A stretch of 64,000 nt of DNA from Alnus glutinosa (GCF_958979055.1 NC_084895.1:1350001-1414000), one strand, 5' to 3'. Shown: positions 47,423-60,384, numbered from the stretch's first letter. Translations and numbers: made by a program. Notes: a model not told the origin generated them from the sequence alone.

Positions 47423-47590
47423 TTAAATAGACCGGTTCAATTTTATTTAAAAGACCGGTTCAGTATTTAAATGACCGGTTTAGTCACTAAAAAGTATGGG
47501 GTTTATGCCACGTGTCACTATTTTATGCCATTCTAAGGAAAAACTCGACTTTTCTATATATATATATATATATATGATATATGATAATAG
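45466..47590 (-). mobile_element. Probable non-autonomous Helitron, minus orientation
   Basis: Read on the minus strand, the 3' end is a hairpin CCCGGGCATAGCACGGG, then TTACAAGCTAG followed by T: the CTRR terminus and A/T target typical of Helitrons (CTAG at 45466-45469). A 5'-type end, TCATATATATA with AAAAGTCGAGTTTTTCC and CACGTGGC, is near 47590. A second, related 5'-type end (TCATATATTCATATATAAAA, then GTCGAGTTCC and CACGTG) is near 46862. No Rep/helicase coding. The A/T-rich body has GA microsatellites and the 125-bp repeat below. The exact 5' boundary is uncertain. Confidence 0.6.
47182..47434. repeat. 125-bp tandem duplication, two copies
   Basis: ATTTAGATTTCAA starts at 47182 and 47307. 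Each copy has TCATACTTATATCA(C/T)TAATTG, two GA tracts and an ATTAAATAGA(T/C)CGGTT end. It lies within the Helitron-like element. Confidence 0.85.
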
Positions 47591-48787
47591 CACCACATCA
47601 GCAATGTGAAAGTGTAGTGTATAACATTTTAGTGTCTCAAAATCTTTGACTATTTCCACCCTATTTTTGTAGAAAAACGAAGTGATCCCTTTAATCTTGT
47701 CCTATTTTTTGTTTTTTTAAGTGGGTGATTATCACGTGTCTACGTGTAAGGTGGATTATGGGATAAGTGTCGAGTGACTTAGTATAAATGAGTTTTAAGC
47801 ACGTGGACTTTTGATAAGTGGGCTATGCATTGGGCTGAGTTGTCATGCAAGTAGGCTAACTACTTGGGTTGAGCTGTCATGCAAGTGAACAATAAAATAA
47901 AAGATCCACTCTGTATTTTTATTCATTCAGAACTGTTGACATGTTAACTTGTAAATCGTAGCTTAAAATCTGGCATGTTTAGGTGTTCGATTTTTTGAAA
48001 TTTAAATTCAATTATAATTTACTGCGCGAATTCTAATGCAAAATAAAGTTGAAAAAAAATGTTTGGATAGTTTAGCTTCCTGAGACAAAATTAAAAAAAT
48101 TTTAATAAAATCTAATTTGTTTTTAAAAAATTACGAATACCAATATAATTTATTTTTGAAAAACAATGCACTCAAACATTAGTCTTGTTAGAAGGAAATT
48201 GATCCTCTCGAATTGATCCAATCAATTGTAATCCATTCCATTCATACAATTCAATATCATTTCAATCCATTATTCTTACTATTCATTTATCAATTCAAAT
48301 CAACAAATACCCTTATCCATGACAAATCTACCGTCGTTGAATATTATACATGGAAAATCAGAGAAATAGTAACGAACTTCTTATAGTAACATGTCATTTA
48401 AAACACATTATATTAGTTGGTGTAAAATAAGTATGAAGAATATCATTGTTAACTTATGTTTTTATTTTGAGTAACGTTGCTTTTCACACTAAATTTTTAT
48501 ACCAGCTTTACATTGGTTAATGTGACTTATTTTAAATAACTTGTCGGTCGTTTAAAAAGCACAAAATTTTTAAACATTTAATTGCAAAATTTTTAAACAT
48601 TTAATAAAGCATGTTACATCTCCGTTGTAAAGCTGGCTTAAAAATATAGTGCGAAGAGTAGTACACTAGTACTAACGTTTTGTCTTTGGAGTTTGATATT
48701 TTTCTTCATGTTTAGTTTGTTGGGAGCAAGTTGAAAAGCTCCTTTATCCTCTCTCTCTCTCTCTCTCTCTCTCTCCCCCCACTTCAA
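47591..48787. other. Upstream region of the STR4A-like gene
   Basis: A/T-rich, no gene supported. The last part is the leader; a (CT)n tract at 48751-48774 ends 13 nt before the start codon. The minus-strand frame 48638-49000 lies over the gene and is a shadow. Confidence 0.5.
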
Positions 48788-51700
48788 ATGGTTATGATCG
48801 AGTCTCTTTCCATGGTGCTCTGCTCCTGTCCACCCGTCCTCCAAACCCACCTCAAAACCCAGAAACTGGCCATCTTCAAACCCACCTCTCCTCTCCCAAA
48901 CGCCACTCCCATCCCCATTTCCACTTCTCGCCAAACCCAATTCCCCTCCGCCCACAAAACCCCATTCCAAAAACATCTTCAAAATCCAACAAAAACCCAT
49001 TTTTCTTTCACTCTACTCAACCTCCTCACCTCTCTTCCTTGCCTTGCTTCCGAAGCTGTTGTCTCCTCCACTGACCAAGTCTCTGACAAAATTAACCTCG
49101 AGTCAGTCGTACTTGCAATTGATGACTTTCTCAACAGGAACCCATTTTTTGTTGCTGGGTGTACCTTCATTTGGCTGGTTGTCATACCTCTTACCGAAGA
49201 GTACTTGAGAAAATACAAGTTCATCTCTGCCATTGACGGATTTAAGAAACTACGGGATGACCCCAATGCGCAGCTCTTGGATATTAGGGACAAGAAGACT
49301 TTGAAGTACTTGGGGTCTCCAAATTTGAAGATTCTGAATAAGGGTGTGGTTCAGGTTGAGTTTTCTGAGGGAGATGAAGATGGGTTTGTGAAGAAGGTAT
49401 TGGAAAGCTTTGGGGACGTGGCAAGTACTGTGGTCTGTGTTCTTGACAAGTAAGTGCCATTTTTTTTCAGACTTTTTTAAAGGTTTCCTTCAACTGCTTT
49501 GGATAATATTGGACTAGAAATTTCCATACCAATCTGCTTTGTTAAGTACAACTAATAGTTGAATGCACTCGTTGAGACTCAATTCTGTTCTTCATATCCA
49601 CAGGAGCTCAGACACTGTATTCCAACAATAACAATGCATCATCCTTCCTATAAGTACTTATAAAATAAATAAATAAATAAAAAAATCTTCATAAGAATCT
49701 TGCAATTTTATTTATTTATTATTTTCTGATAAGTAATAAAAAATCATTAAAACTAGAGGGCACATCCAAGTACACAAGTAGTATACAAGAGAAACACCTA
49801 ATCAGAAAAAGAAAAAAAGAAAAAAAAAGAGGCAAAAAAGTCATGAAAATTAGAAATATAAGAACAATCAAAGCAACCATCAATGGAAAAAGAGTATTAA
49901 AGAAGAAGGCCTTTAACTCCACTACCGTCCTTTCATTGTCTTCAAAGCTTTGGTCATTTCTTCTCTCCAAATGCACCACATCAAGCAAAGTGGAATCATC
50001 CTCCAAACAGTTGCGCTTGCAAATTATACAGAATAAGGAAATAATTTGTCAGATATGGCATACTGGATTGTGTTACCCTAACTCAAGCTGATTTGATATA
50101 AACTTGATTTTTGACTTGAGAGTTTCTTTAAATGTTAGAATGAAACTATATGTGCATAGAAAGCTTGCAGGCTGGCACCATCTTTCCAAGTTTTGTTTGT
50201 TATAAGTAGTCTTGTCTGGGCATAAGCTTAGTTCAGTTCAGTTTTTTTATTTTTTCTCTTTTTGTTGTTGTTGAATGGCTAATTTTAGCTATTGGTCTAC
50301 TACTTCCTATTTGAAATTTATGCTGTTTCCATGACTCACAAAAAATACGGTGTAGTTGGTTGACCACCTAGTTAACTATAAAGCATGTAGTTGTCTTACT
50401 ATTTCACTTTTCTTTCTTAGTAATAAATACTTTGTATAGCATATGTATAGCATTTTTATAGCATGTATAGCAAACGTGGCCTCCAGATTTTGACATTTTA
50501 GATACCCTTATTTTGTATGAAGCATGTCCTTAATTTCATCACTAGTTTCTCTTTTTGTAAGGTAGTTTTGATGGTAATTCCATGAAAGTGGCGGAATTGT
50601 TATTCAAGAATGGTTTCAAAGAGGCCTATGCAATCAGGGGTGGGGTCAGAGGCGAAAAGGGTTGGATGGTATGCTTCTTTCATTTTTTTTCACCTATAGA
50701 AATAGCTTGGATCGTAGCTTCTTTTCAAATAGCTCCATTTTAATCTACAAGTGTTTCAATAATGGTGAGCTGTTTCGAGATCCATATTTGTTAATACTAA
50801 CTGCAAATGACATGGTGAGTCTGATTAGTTAGTTGGTTGGGTATGAAGAGACCAAGTCACTTCTAGGTTGATTGTGTGTGTCTGCAGTACATGCATGCAA
50901 GTTTCAATACAAACAGAGAATTGTGTATGTGCAGAGTGCCTCTTGAAAATGCATTATAAGACTTCCAAATCAAAAATTCGTGTTTCCTAATAAAATGTTC
51001 TTCTTCCTGGATTTTAATCTGTTTCCAGACCCTTCAATAGCTGCATGAAGTATGTAAAATTTTTGAAGCTTAGGGATTCACTGAGAAGCCTAGTGTTGAT
51101 TTTTTTTTTTTTTTAAAGTTCCGCTTTGTGACACATAATTTAAACTTTTTGAATAAAATAGTTCAAGACCCTGGTTGATCAAAGAGATAAAATTGCTAAT
51201 GAAGCTTTTAAGTGGTACAAGTCATCTTAATTCAAGGAAGCCTTATATTCCAATTATTTGGGTTATGAAATCTAGGGAAAGTACTACTGGAATCTGGTTT
51301 ACAGAGTAAAGAATCTGAGGTGTTGTTTTATATTACAGAAGTCAGGGAGTTAACTAGATATGAGTCCTTGTGTTGTTAAATAAAGACTCAACACTGGGAA
51401 ACAGAGCACTGAAGACAATTTTTACTCTTAACACAATTGCATATTAGAACTATAATGTAGACAAGTAAAGGGAAGTGTAAACATATTCCTCTTGGATATT
51501 TCATATTTTATGTGCAGATTTCACCTAGTACTTGGTGCAATCTTGAATAAATGTTAGAGACACAAAGGCTTTCCATTAGCAAGGAAATGAAAGAGGATAG
51601 AACTCAATAAAATCATCTTTTATTTTTTATTTTTCTCTCTAGTATAGGGTCTGTGTATTGCAAATGAAGCTTTTCTACTTAATAGGTGGAGATAAATGAT

Positions 51701-52328
51701 TAGAAATGAAGGTTTTATCTATCACTTTAGGGAATGCAAATCTGCTAGTCCAGAAAGCCCCATTATTTCCTTTTGTTTGTTTGTTTGTTTGTATGTCTTT
51801 GTATTTGTTTCTGAATTAATGGAACTGATTGCGGCACTTTTTCTTTTTTTCTTGGGCATTAGGTATGCTGCCTATAGGTTCATGTCTACCTTGTACATTT
51901 GTCATATTCAATTAATAATACTTCCCACCATTTCTCCTCAAAAGAAAGGAGATATGTCGATTTTTGTTAAACTTTAGGGAAGGTGCGTTTTGACACCTTT
52001 GGTAATAAACTTTTGCTCATTTACTCTCATATGTCTTCTTGCTTTAAGATTTTCTGTCTGACATTTGTTAAAGTTGTTAACTTTTTTCAGTTTTGTGTTT
52101 TTGTAGGCGATACAGGACTCCCTTTTGCCACCTTCTGTGCATATCTATCCTAAGAAGAAAGTTAAAACTTCTCGAAAACTTAGGATGAATGGAGGAGTTA
52201 TTCAGCAAACTGAAGATAGAAATAATGCTACCTCTTCTGCCTATACCTCTATAGAAGAAAATTGGAAAAACGATGGTCATCTAAACAAGTCAACAGAATC
52301 CATACCAGACATGAAAAGTGGTTCTTGA
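48788..52328 (+). CDS. STR4A: Chloroplast rhodanese-like domain protein 4A type
   Basis: Exons 48788-49449, 50566-50668 and 52107-52328 join in phases 2 and 0 to give 328 aa. The ATG at 48788 begins a Ser/Thr/Pro-rich, acid-poor N-terminus (about 1-75) typical of a chloroplast transit peptide. A hydrophobic segment (about 115-135, FFVAGCTFIWLVVIPLT) suggests membrane anchoring, followed by a rhodanese-like domain (AQLLDIRDKKTLKYLGSPNL to about 255). Where active rhodaneses have a Cys-based loop, this protein reads LDNFDGNSMKVAELL, so sulfurtransferase activity is unlikely (inference from alignment by eye). The C-terminus is a Lys/Asn/Ser-rich tail. GGATGCAG at about 53797 is a possible acceptor for an alternative or 3'-UTR exon. 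Confidence 0.9.
49709..50015 (-). mobile_element. 5'-truncated L1-type LINE in STR4A intron 1
   Basis: The minus strand encodes an L1 ORF2 end (DQSFEDNERTVVELKAFFF) matching the fragment at 23921. The plus strand starts T-rich with CTGATAAGTAATAAAAA. CTTGCAATTT (49699-49708) and CTTGCAAATT (50016-50025) are the target duplication. Confidence 0.85.
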
Positions 52329-54975
52329 TTATCCTCTCCCTATGGTAATGTATGTCCATCTTCTCTTTCTCTCTCTGTTTGCGTGTTTGGGTGTAATATG
52401 CTGAAATAAATATGATAAGCTATAGAAATGTAAATCTATTTATATCTGCAAGAATAAACTTCTGCCTTTTACTTTTCATTAATGAATTTGGTTGCCACCT
52501 TCAGGAATGACAACGTCTATTGAAACTTTGAACTGAATGATTAATATCTCTTGTAATGGTTGGAGGGGCTCATGGTTATTTTTGTCTGGCCAGAAAGTTA
52601 TTTGCCCATTAAATTAATGAAGATTAGTTGCTTGGAGTGGAATTGATGGAAGAGTGAAATAGAAATTTTGGTCAGGAAAAAGTTATCCCTTATTCTACTA
52701 TATTTGTTATTTGGATGAAAGTCTGAAGAGTTTGGAACTACGATAAAGTTACTAAGTTAGTGTAGAATATAGATGCAATACAACCAAATGTCTTACTATT
52801 AAATTGTAAATATCATGACTATTGTTCAGAAAATTGTTCATTCCCTACAGAGTGGGGAGGGGAATACTATCACGAATCATCTCATTACTCATTAGTTGTG
52901 AACTTCTGACTATGACTGCCACATTTTCTAATGGCCCAGGTAGAGGATCGATACTTACCTATTGGTTTCACCAGCTACGGTCTTCTCCATTGGTCTTTTC
53001 CAATGTACATGATATTTATTAGTTTTTATGTTTAAGTTATTTTTGAAAGTCATTAAATTTTTTTGGCACAAATTACTTATAGAAGATGGAAAAGAGAAGA
53101 GTAAAAGACAGGGTTCAGTGTAAAACCACATTTTGTGTTAGAATTCTAGGGAATGGCCCTCTTCCTAAATTGTTCTCTTCCTCTCTTTTTGTAGCAACTT
53201 AAGAGAATATTTGAGGCTCATGGTTTGTTTGACTTGTAGTAGGGCAGAAGATTGCAGCATAACAACGGGATTGGAGTTTGGGTTGAGGTTGTGAGAGAGA
53301 GAATAATTGTATGGACTGTTATCTCATAGATGATGAATCTATAAGGCTATAGATGGCAGTTTTTATTAAGGGTTTTCCCGAGGTGAGTTTTGTATGATGA
53401 TGTGGTTTGCCCATGGATTGTTTAATCCATGGATGTTAGTCTCCATGTTGATAGTGAAAGTTTCTCATGCTGGGTCAGAAAAAAAAAAAAAAAAAAAAAA
53501 TCCTCATGTCTCCATTCTGAACTGTCTTGTTGTTTGTGGTTGTTTTGTTTCTCAATACTTTCTTGGCAGTTCTTGTTTATCCTTTGAGCTTTCTGTATCA
53601 CAGGGGATAACGTCTTGTGACACTAGATCTAGAGGGCAAAGATGCAAGCTTTCATAGGATGAGTTGTTGATGCTTGTAGTGTTTTTAATTCAACTGAAAT
53701 GGACACAAATTTTGAGTTCCTGTATGAAACTTTACATGTCATAAGAAAATGTAACCAGATGCTTTGTGTATATTCATTTATCTCTCTGTGGATGCAGTAC
53801 CCAGACCTAAAACCACCATCTTCCCCAACTGCCTAAGAGCCTCAAAATTGATGCTGTATATCTCAAGCGGCAAATCCTGTTGGGTCGGACCTCATTTCAT
53901 TTTTTTGGCTACTTAATTAATTTGTTTATATATACATATGTATCTTCTTCTTTTCTTTTCTTTTCTTTTCTTTTTTTCATTAGTGTCTGTATTAGGGTTA
54001 ATTTATTCCTTAAATTTCCAATTTTGATAATAATTAGTTCTCTGTGTGGAAAATTTGATGTCCCATTGCTCTAGTACTATCCTACTACAAAAAGAATGAA
54101 GCGGAAATTTTCAAACTCAAACATCAAGTGAGGAGAATATGCATTTATTATTCATCCACTTGCTGCAGTGGTATACTTCATTCACTCCAGTATAATTCAA
54201 ATTAGGCAAGAATTAACCTTAATTCATGAAAATATAAGCTTGATTTTGTGTTGGGAGGGGTTCAATTTGAGGGGAAAAGCTGAGAATTGAGATGGTCACA
54301 ATAGTATGCATGAGTAAGGATTTTAATAGCTCTCTTTTTGTTTCATTAAATTGAATGAGCTAATATAGTTGAATGAATCAAGGGGTTTAATCCATTCATT
54401 TCTGCTTCGATCAGTTGTGCTGTTTTAAATAGAAATATTCCTAGCAACAATTATAAATAAATACATAAATTACTTAAAGAAAAAGCAGATGTGAAGAAAA
54501 GAAAGGGGAAATTTCACTTGATTTCCTAAACTTCCATCACTTTTGCAATCTCCCCTCAAAGTTAAAAAACTCTCAATTTAATTTATCAAAATTTTGAACT
54601 TTTTGTAATCTTATTGCTCCCGTTAAGATTTGGAGTAAACAATATCTAGCAATAAACTCCCTATTGAAACCAATTTCCATCTAATTTTTAACAGAAGCTA
54701 TCAAATGCTACGTCAGTACCAATCAGACTATGACACATGCCACCTATAATATTTAAGCATGCTTTCTTATTCTTAGTTCTCTTAAACAGAGTAAGAGAGG
54801 CTACAATTTACAAGGCTAGGTTTAGCCGTCACTGATCCATATAAAGTTGTTCTTCCTAGCCAGGACTTTACAAGTTTATTGGAAAGCATGAAAATACATA
54901 TATGATATATCTCAACTGCTTATATTTTTCCAGACATCTTTGCAATGATAGGTTTGCAGATTAACTCAAGTCCAA
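52329..54975. other. 3' regions between the convergent STR4A and HSP70 genes
   Basis: STR4A 3' UTR begins here and may be spliced (CTATG/GTAATG near 52344). An A run is at 53479-53500. No further gene supported; the short open frames are in A/T-rich DNA. Confidence 0.4.
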
Positions 54976-56985
54976 TCAGCTTCTCTTCTTCTTACCAACA
55001 GTGTCAAGCTTGTTACCAGTCTTCTTATCAATGGCAAGGCTCCCCATTTTGTAGGCTAAGTTATCCAAAGCTTCCTTAGTCCTAATCTTCTTCCTGTGCT
55101 CATCATCTTCAACTTTATATTTCTTTGCGTCCTTGAGCATCCTTTGAATTTTTCCTGTGGATAGCGCAGCCCTGTAATTTCTAATTGTGATCTTGTAATT
55201 GACGCCAGTGGTCCGCTCCACAGCAGAAACATTCAAGATACCATTGGCATCAACCTCAAAGCATGCTTTCATCGAAACGGTACCCCTGGGTGCTGCAGGA
55301 ATAGGGGAAAGATTAAATTCTCCCAGCCAGTTGTTATAAACAACTTTTGCTCTTTCACCCTCATAAACTGAGAACAAAACATAAGTTTGGTTGTCATACA
55401 ATGTGGTGTAGTTCCGCTCCATCTTAGTGGGAATGCGGGTATTCCTCGGAATCACAACGGACATGTCACCTTCATTAACTTGTGTTCCAAGGGACAGAGG
55501 GGTGACATCCGAGAGCACAATCTGTTCAACTTTCCCACCCATACCAGCCAAGTTTGCAGCTTGAACAGCAGCTCCATAAGCCACAGCTTCATCTGGGTTG
55601 ATGCTCTTGTTAAGCTGCTTTCCATCAAAAAAGTTCTGCAACAACTCCTGCACCTTGGGAATTTTGGAAGAACCACCAGTAAGAACGACATCGTCGACTT
55701 TTCTCTTATTCATCTCAGCATCAATCAAACACTTCTCCACAAGCTCAATAGACTTCTTGAACAAGTCCCTATTGAGTTCTACAAATTTGGCACGGGTAAT
55801 AATTGAGGAGAAATCAATACCCTTATATAAAAAATCAACTTCAATGCGAGTCTCAGTTTTAGAAGAAAGAACTCGCTTTGCTCTCTCACAAGCAACTCTT
55901 AACTTCGTCATAGCTTTGGCATTTCCACTAATGTCTTCCTTGTGCCGCCTCTTAAATATTTCAATGAAGTACTTTAACATTCTGTTGGTAAAGTCCTCAC
56001 CTCCGAGGTGAGTGTCCCCAGCAACGGCCTTCACTTCAAACTTTCCCTTGTCAATAGTAAGTAGTGAGACATCTGTAGTACCACCACCCAAATCAAAGAT
56101 CAACACATTTCTCTTACCAATGTCCCGCTTGTCAAGACCGTAACCAATGGCGACAGCAGTTGGTTCGTTGAGTATCCTCATGACATTGAGTCCTGCAATT
56201 TTTCCAGCATTCATTGTGGCCTTACGTTGTGAGTCATTGAAGTTGGCTGGGATAGTGATGATAGCATTCTTCACAGTTCTTCCAAGGTAGGCTTCCGCAA
56301 TCCTACGCATCTTTCTGATGACCATAGATGAGATTTCTTCTGCATCAAATCGCTTCTCTTCACCCCTATAAGTGATCGCAATCAGAGGCTTGTCGGCTGA
56401 ACTTTCAATGACCTTGAATGGCCAAAGCTTGATATCTTTCTGAACTAAGGAATCACTAAATCTCCTACCAATCAACCGCTTTGCATCTGCAACATAAATA
56501 AGAGAAAAATGATAAAATGATTCAACAAATCTAAAGTAGAAGAAGCAACAAATCTCAATATTGATGAGCTTTTATATTGGCATGCCTTCGTTTTTCTTTT
56601 TTAACTAGTAAATTGATATGGCAGCATAGGACAATATTTAGGATTTGAAAATGAGTTTTTGCAGCTAGTAGGTTCAATTTACCTCTAACAAGTATAAAAA
56701 GGAAAAAAAAACAATAAACAATCCGCATATTAAGAGTTGGAATGAGAGACAATGTGGCACAAGATCATGTAACCCTCATAGGAGAAGGTAAAACAATTTC
56801 TATGGCCAATTTTCTTAACAAGGGTCTATTTTTTGGGTCAAGATCAAATTCGTTACCGTATGTTAGGTGGAGGTTATTACAGGATCGGAACATATGTATG
56901 CAGTATTTCAAAAGTCAACAGCTTACTTGTACATTAGAAGTTACTCAGGAATGAGTTCCAGTTCGATTAGTACCAAAATGAGAAG

Positions 56986-57034
<49 letters not shown>

Positions 57035-58217
57035 ATATATAAGAAGTCCAATAAATATTGATTGTTCAGGTTTTTTGAGATTCTGGAACTTCATGTAAAC
57101 CACCTAGTATCCTAGCTAGGGCTCAACATCTTTATTTACCCCTAAGCAGTTGCACTGGACATGTCTCTTTCCTTAATTAACTGCAAACGTCTCACTACAA
57201 AATGGAGCTATTAATGCATAGAACCATTTAGTCAATCAATTACACCATTAATATATAACTTCGATCCTGAAACAGAAGATGCATGTCCTTACACTGACCA
57301 TAGATTGAATATCAAAGGAACAGAGAAGCAGATATATAAATGATAAATAAATAAATAAAGATCAAGGAGATTACCACCAAAGAACAGGACACTAGCAATT
57401 CTAGCACACATGAAAAGCAAGGAAAAAGTTTATATACAGATTTAGCCTACTCTTATATGAACTTTCATGGTCAAATTCCGACCATTTTTTGCCGGAATTT
57501 GAACGTGTCAATTATAAAAAAAAAATTTATATTAACATTTTTTATTTTGTGAATAAAATTTAACTTTTTTAAATTAAAACATAAAAAATATTTATAATTT
57601 CTAGTACGCGCCAAACACTGAAAAAATATTTCGACGAAAAATATTTTTCTGAAAATATTTTACGACGAAAATCATTTTACACCGAAACAAAAGGAGCATT
57701 AATGAAAACCGGGTTATCTTAATTGCGTTTTGATAAACCCTCTGTAATCGATCTAGTCTAAAAAAGAAAAAATTTGTTTAATACAAAAGTCCTTAAAGGT
57801 TAGAAGACAACAACGTAGAGAGCAAAAACCCCGATAAAAGTATACTCAATTTTCAACTATAGAATGCCATATTTTTAACGGGAAGCACTCTGAGCATTTT
57901 GATACCTAAAAAAAGTTTAAATTTCATAATTTGAGAACCTTTGCTTATTGTAGTTTCACGTAAAAGAAAAATAAAGGATAAAAAGAGGGTGAGAGATTAC
58001 CAAAGATAGAGTTAACGGCGTTACTGGTGACCTGATTCTTGGCTGCTTCACCGACCAAACGCCCTCTGTCAGTGAAGGCAACTTGAGACGGCGTCGTCCT
58101 ATTGCCCTGATCGTTCGCTATGATCTCTACTCGATTATGCTGCCACACTGCCACGCAAGAGTACGTCGTCCCCAGATCAATCCCTATTGCTGGCCCCTCT
58201 CCTCTGCCGCCGGCCAT
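54976..58217 (-). CDS. HSP70: Cytosolic-type HSP70, divergent and C-terminally shortened
   Basis: Exon 1 (58217-58001) and exon 2 (56486-54976) join inside the Asp73 codon of [12 protein letters not shown], the intron position usual in plant cytosolic HSP70 genes, giving 575 aa. The nucleotide-binding domain shows [12 protein letters not shown] (11-24), [10 protein letters not shown] (204-213, Thr where Phe is usual) and [11 protein letters not shown]. The linker region reads [15 protein letters not shown] (392-406) instead of the usual [13 protein letters not shown]. The beta substrate-binding domain is present, but the protein stops after [11 protein letters not shown], about 75 residues before the usual end, so most of the helical lid and the EEVD tail that binds TPR co-chaperones are missing. 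No ER signal or HDEL. The frame is intact over 1.7 kb, so it may be expressed. Chaperone activity is doubtful. Confidence 0.92.
56988..57032. repeat. (TA)n tract in the HSP70 intron
   Basis: A run of more than 20 TA units within intron 56487-58000. Confidence 0.9.
57600..57706. mobile_element. MITE remnant in the HSP70 intron
   Basis: TTTTACACCGAAACAAAAGG with GACGAAA(A)AT words is the reverse of the GCTCCGTTTGTTTCGACG terminus seen at 14590. Only one end is clear. Confidence 0.45.
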
Positions 58218-58324
58218 TCTCAACGTCGGTCTGGAAGATCACGTAAATGAAACAGATGATCCAACGATAGTTCTTACTCCTGAACGAACGATCACCAAAC
58301 TGAAGTAGATGGCGGTCAAGTAGT

Positions 58325-59003
58325 GGTCATTTTATATAATATATTTCCTTGCTCAACAAGTAAAAAGAAGATAAATGTTTGACGTCTCATGTCCGTCACT
58401 GTGTAATTAAAAAGCTATTTTTTTCTCTTTTCTTTGACTTTACCCACCACCTTAGCATTCAGTGCAGCCTAATTTTAGCCATTTTGAGATTTGTTATTCA
58501 ATATATTTAGATTTTTTTTTTTTTTCAATTCCTTAATTTTAAAAATTAACTATTGAATTTTGTAAACTTACATGTGTGGGTCACATCTTCGGCATAAAGA
58601 GATGTACAAATTTATTATTAAACCTATAAAACCCAAATAAATCTCTATGTAAAAAAATTTGCTTAAAAAAAATGTAAAAGCTATTTTTTCTCTTTTCTTT
58701 ACCGTTAGAGTTGAAAACGAGCTAACAAATTGAGCTCAGGTGAGTAGTACATATTTAAGCTCGACTCATAAAATTTATATGCCCTCAAGCTCGAGTCGAG
58801 CTCATGATAAGTAGTAAAATTTCAACTTGACTCGGCTTGCCAAGGAGAATTCCTATTATTCGAAACTTAGCTTGCCCCACTCGGCTAACAAAGAATTTAT
58901 AGATTTTTTTTTAAAAAAATAAAATCTTTAACTTAACACTAGCTCGTCTTCACAACCATCAAATGAGACAAATTGAATTAAATAATATTAGTAAAAACTT
59001 TTG
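58325..59003. repeat. Segmental duplication, copy 1 (HSP70 promoter side)
   Basis: Direct duplicate of about 61510-62162. It starts at TGGTCATTTTATATAAT, which includes the HSP70 TATA region, and runs through CATTCAGTGCAGCCTAATTT, a poly-T tract and AAAGAATTTATAGATTTTTT to TTAGTAAAAACTTTT. The two copies keep order and orientation. Confidence 0.85.
58330..58339 (-). promoter_or_regulatory. Probable TATA box of the HSP70 gene
   Basis: ATTATATAAA on the minus strand, about 115 bp before the ATG. I see no convincing cluster of heat-shock elements (alternating GAA/TTC) in the next 200 bp. Confidence 0.5.
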
Positions 59004-59557
59004 ACTTCCCAACCATCAAATTGAGGGTAACTTTGTAGTTGTTGGAATGCATTATGACACACATGGCTTGGTTCTGAACGAGGTTTGGATCCATTTTTGT
59101 AGATTACTTGTTCAATGAATTCTCCATACCCTTTTTATGTAGGACAAATGGAGTTTTGGCTCAATAAGGGAGGTTTGCATCCTTTTTATGGATTATTTAG
59201 GTGAGGAATTCTCTTTGCTTTTTTCATGTGAAACAACAAGACGATCCAACTATTATTGTGAGGGGTATGTGTTTGCTTTTATTTTATTCGTGTGTGACAC
59301 TTGTGAGCAAGCAAATACAAGAAAAATTCAAAAGAATTTACTTTTAACAATAGCAAAAAAAAAAAAAAAAATGTTTAATATACATGGTTAACATATGAGA
59401 TTGACTTTGATAAAAATAAAAAAATAAAAATAAACGTTTATTATATATACATGGTTAATTATCCAACGTTTTTTTATTTTTATTTTTTTATATTAACCAA
59501 TTAACTCTCTCTATTTATAACTAAACCAATTAACTAATTAGTTAACTAAGTCTAATA

Positions 59558-59706
59558 CGAGTATTGCTATAAGGCACACTTTCATTACACTATTGGCAGA
59601 CTTTTTGTGCCTACGTCACCACATGGTATCTTACCACACCATGTGCCATGTAAGCACAAAAAGTCTGTCAATAGTGTAATAAAAGTGTGCCTTATCACAC
59701 TACTCG
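59558..59706. mobile_element. 149-bp MITE with CGAGTA termini
   Basis: CGAGTATTGCTATAAGGCAC at 59558 pairs with the inverted end (TGTGCCTTATCACACTACTCG, split by one small bulge) ending at 59706; GACTTTTTGTGC pairs with GCACAAAAAGTC. Its terminus resembles that of the 15285 element. Confidence 0.8.
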
Positions 59707-60384
59707 TTTAATACACACAATCCACTAGTTAACTATAAATAATTACACATTAAATGACTACATTCTTAATATTGTAACTATAAAATATTTAGTATTAATG
59801 CTACATACTATATTAGCACAAATATTATTTATAATCCATAGACTATTTAATGAGTTATATATATATATACACGAGTCAAGCTAATAAGCTAGTTGAACTT
59901 TATACGATCTTATTCACAAACGTTATCCAAGCCGAGTCAGATTTTATACGAGTATGTATCGTTTAATAATTAAACATATTTTTTGTTCACCAGCGGCCCA
60001 TTTAATACTCAAGTCGCGCATGAGTTGAGCCTGAATAAGCTTACGGGTAGCTTTGTTCGTTTACCCCTTTCAAAAATAAATAAATAAAAGGCATTTTCCA
60101 ACCATTTTACCCGGTCATAATGCTAAAAGCCTGTCCATCACCATCAGCCTAGCTGTTATAAAAAATTTATTTGATAAAAGATTTAGATTGCTTTGTTTCG
60201 AATAATATTCTATTTTTTTAAAAAATAAATTATATTTTATTTAATTTTTTTAAAATTTTTTAAATTTTATTTCACAAAGTCAAACCTTATAATTCGCACA
60301 ATAAATTTAAATAATATTCAAATTCAACATCCAAACAGAACATATTTGAATTGATTCATTGCTGAGTCACAATGGACTTAAATT

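Noticed and set aside
55387-56011. Plus-strand open frames of 137-139 codons
   Set aside because: Antisense shadows of HSP70 exon 2.
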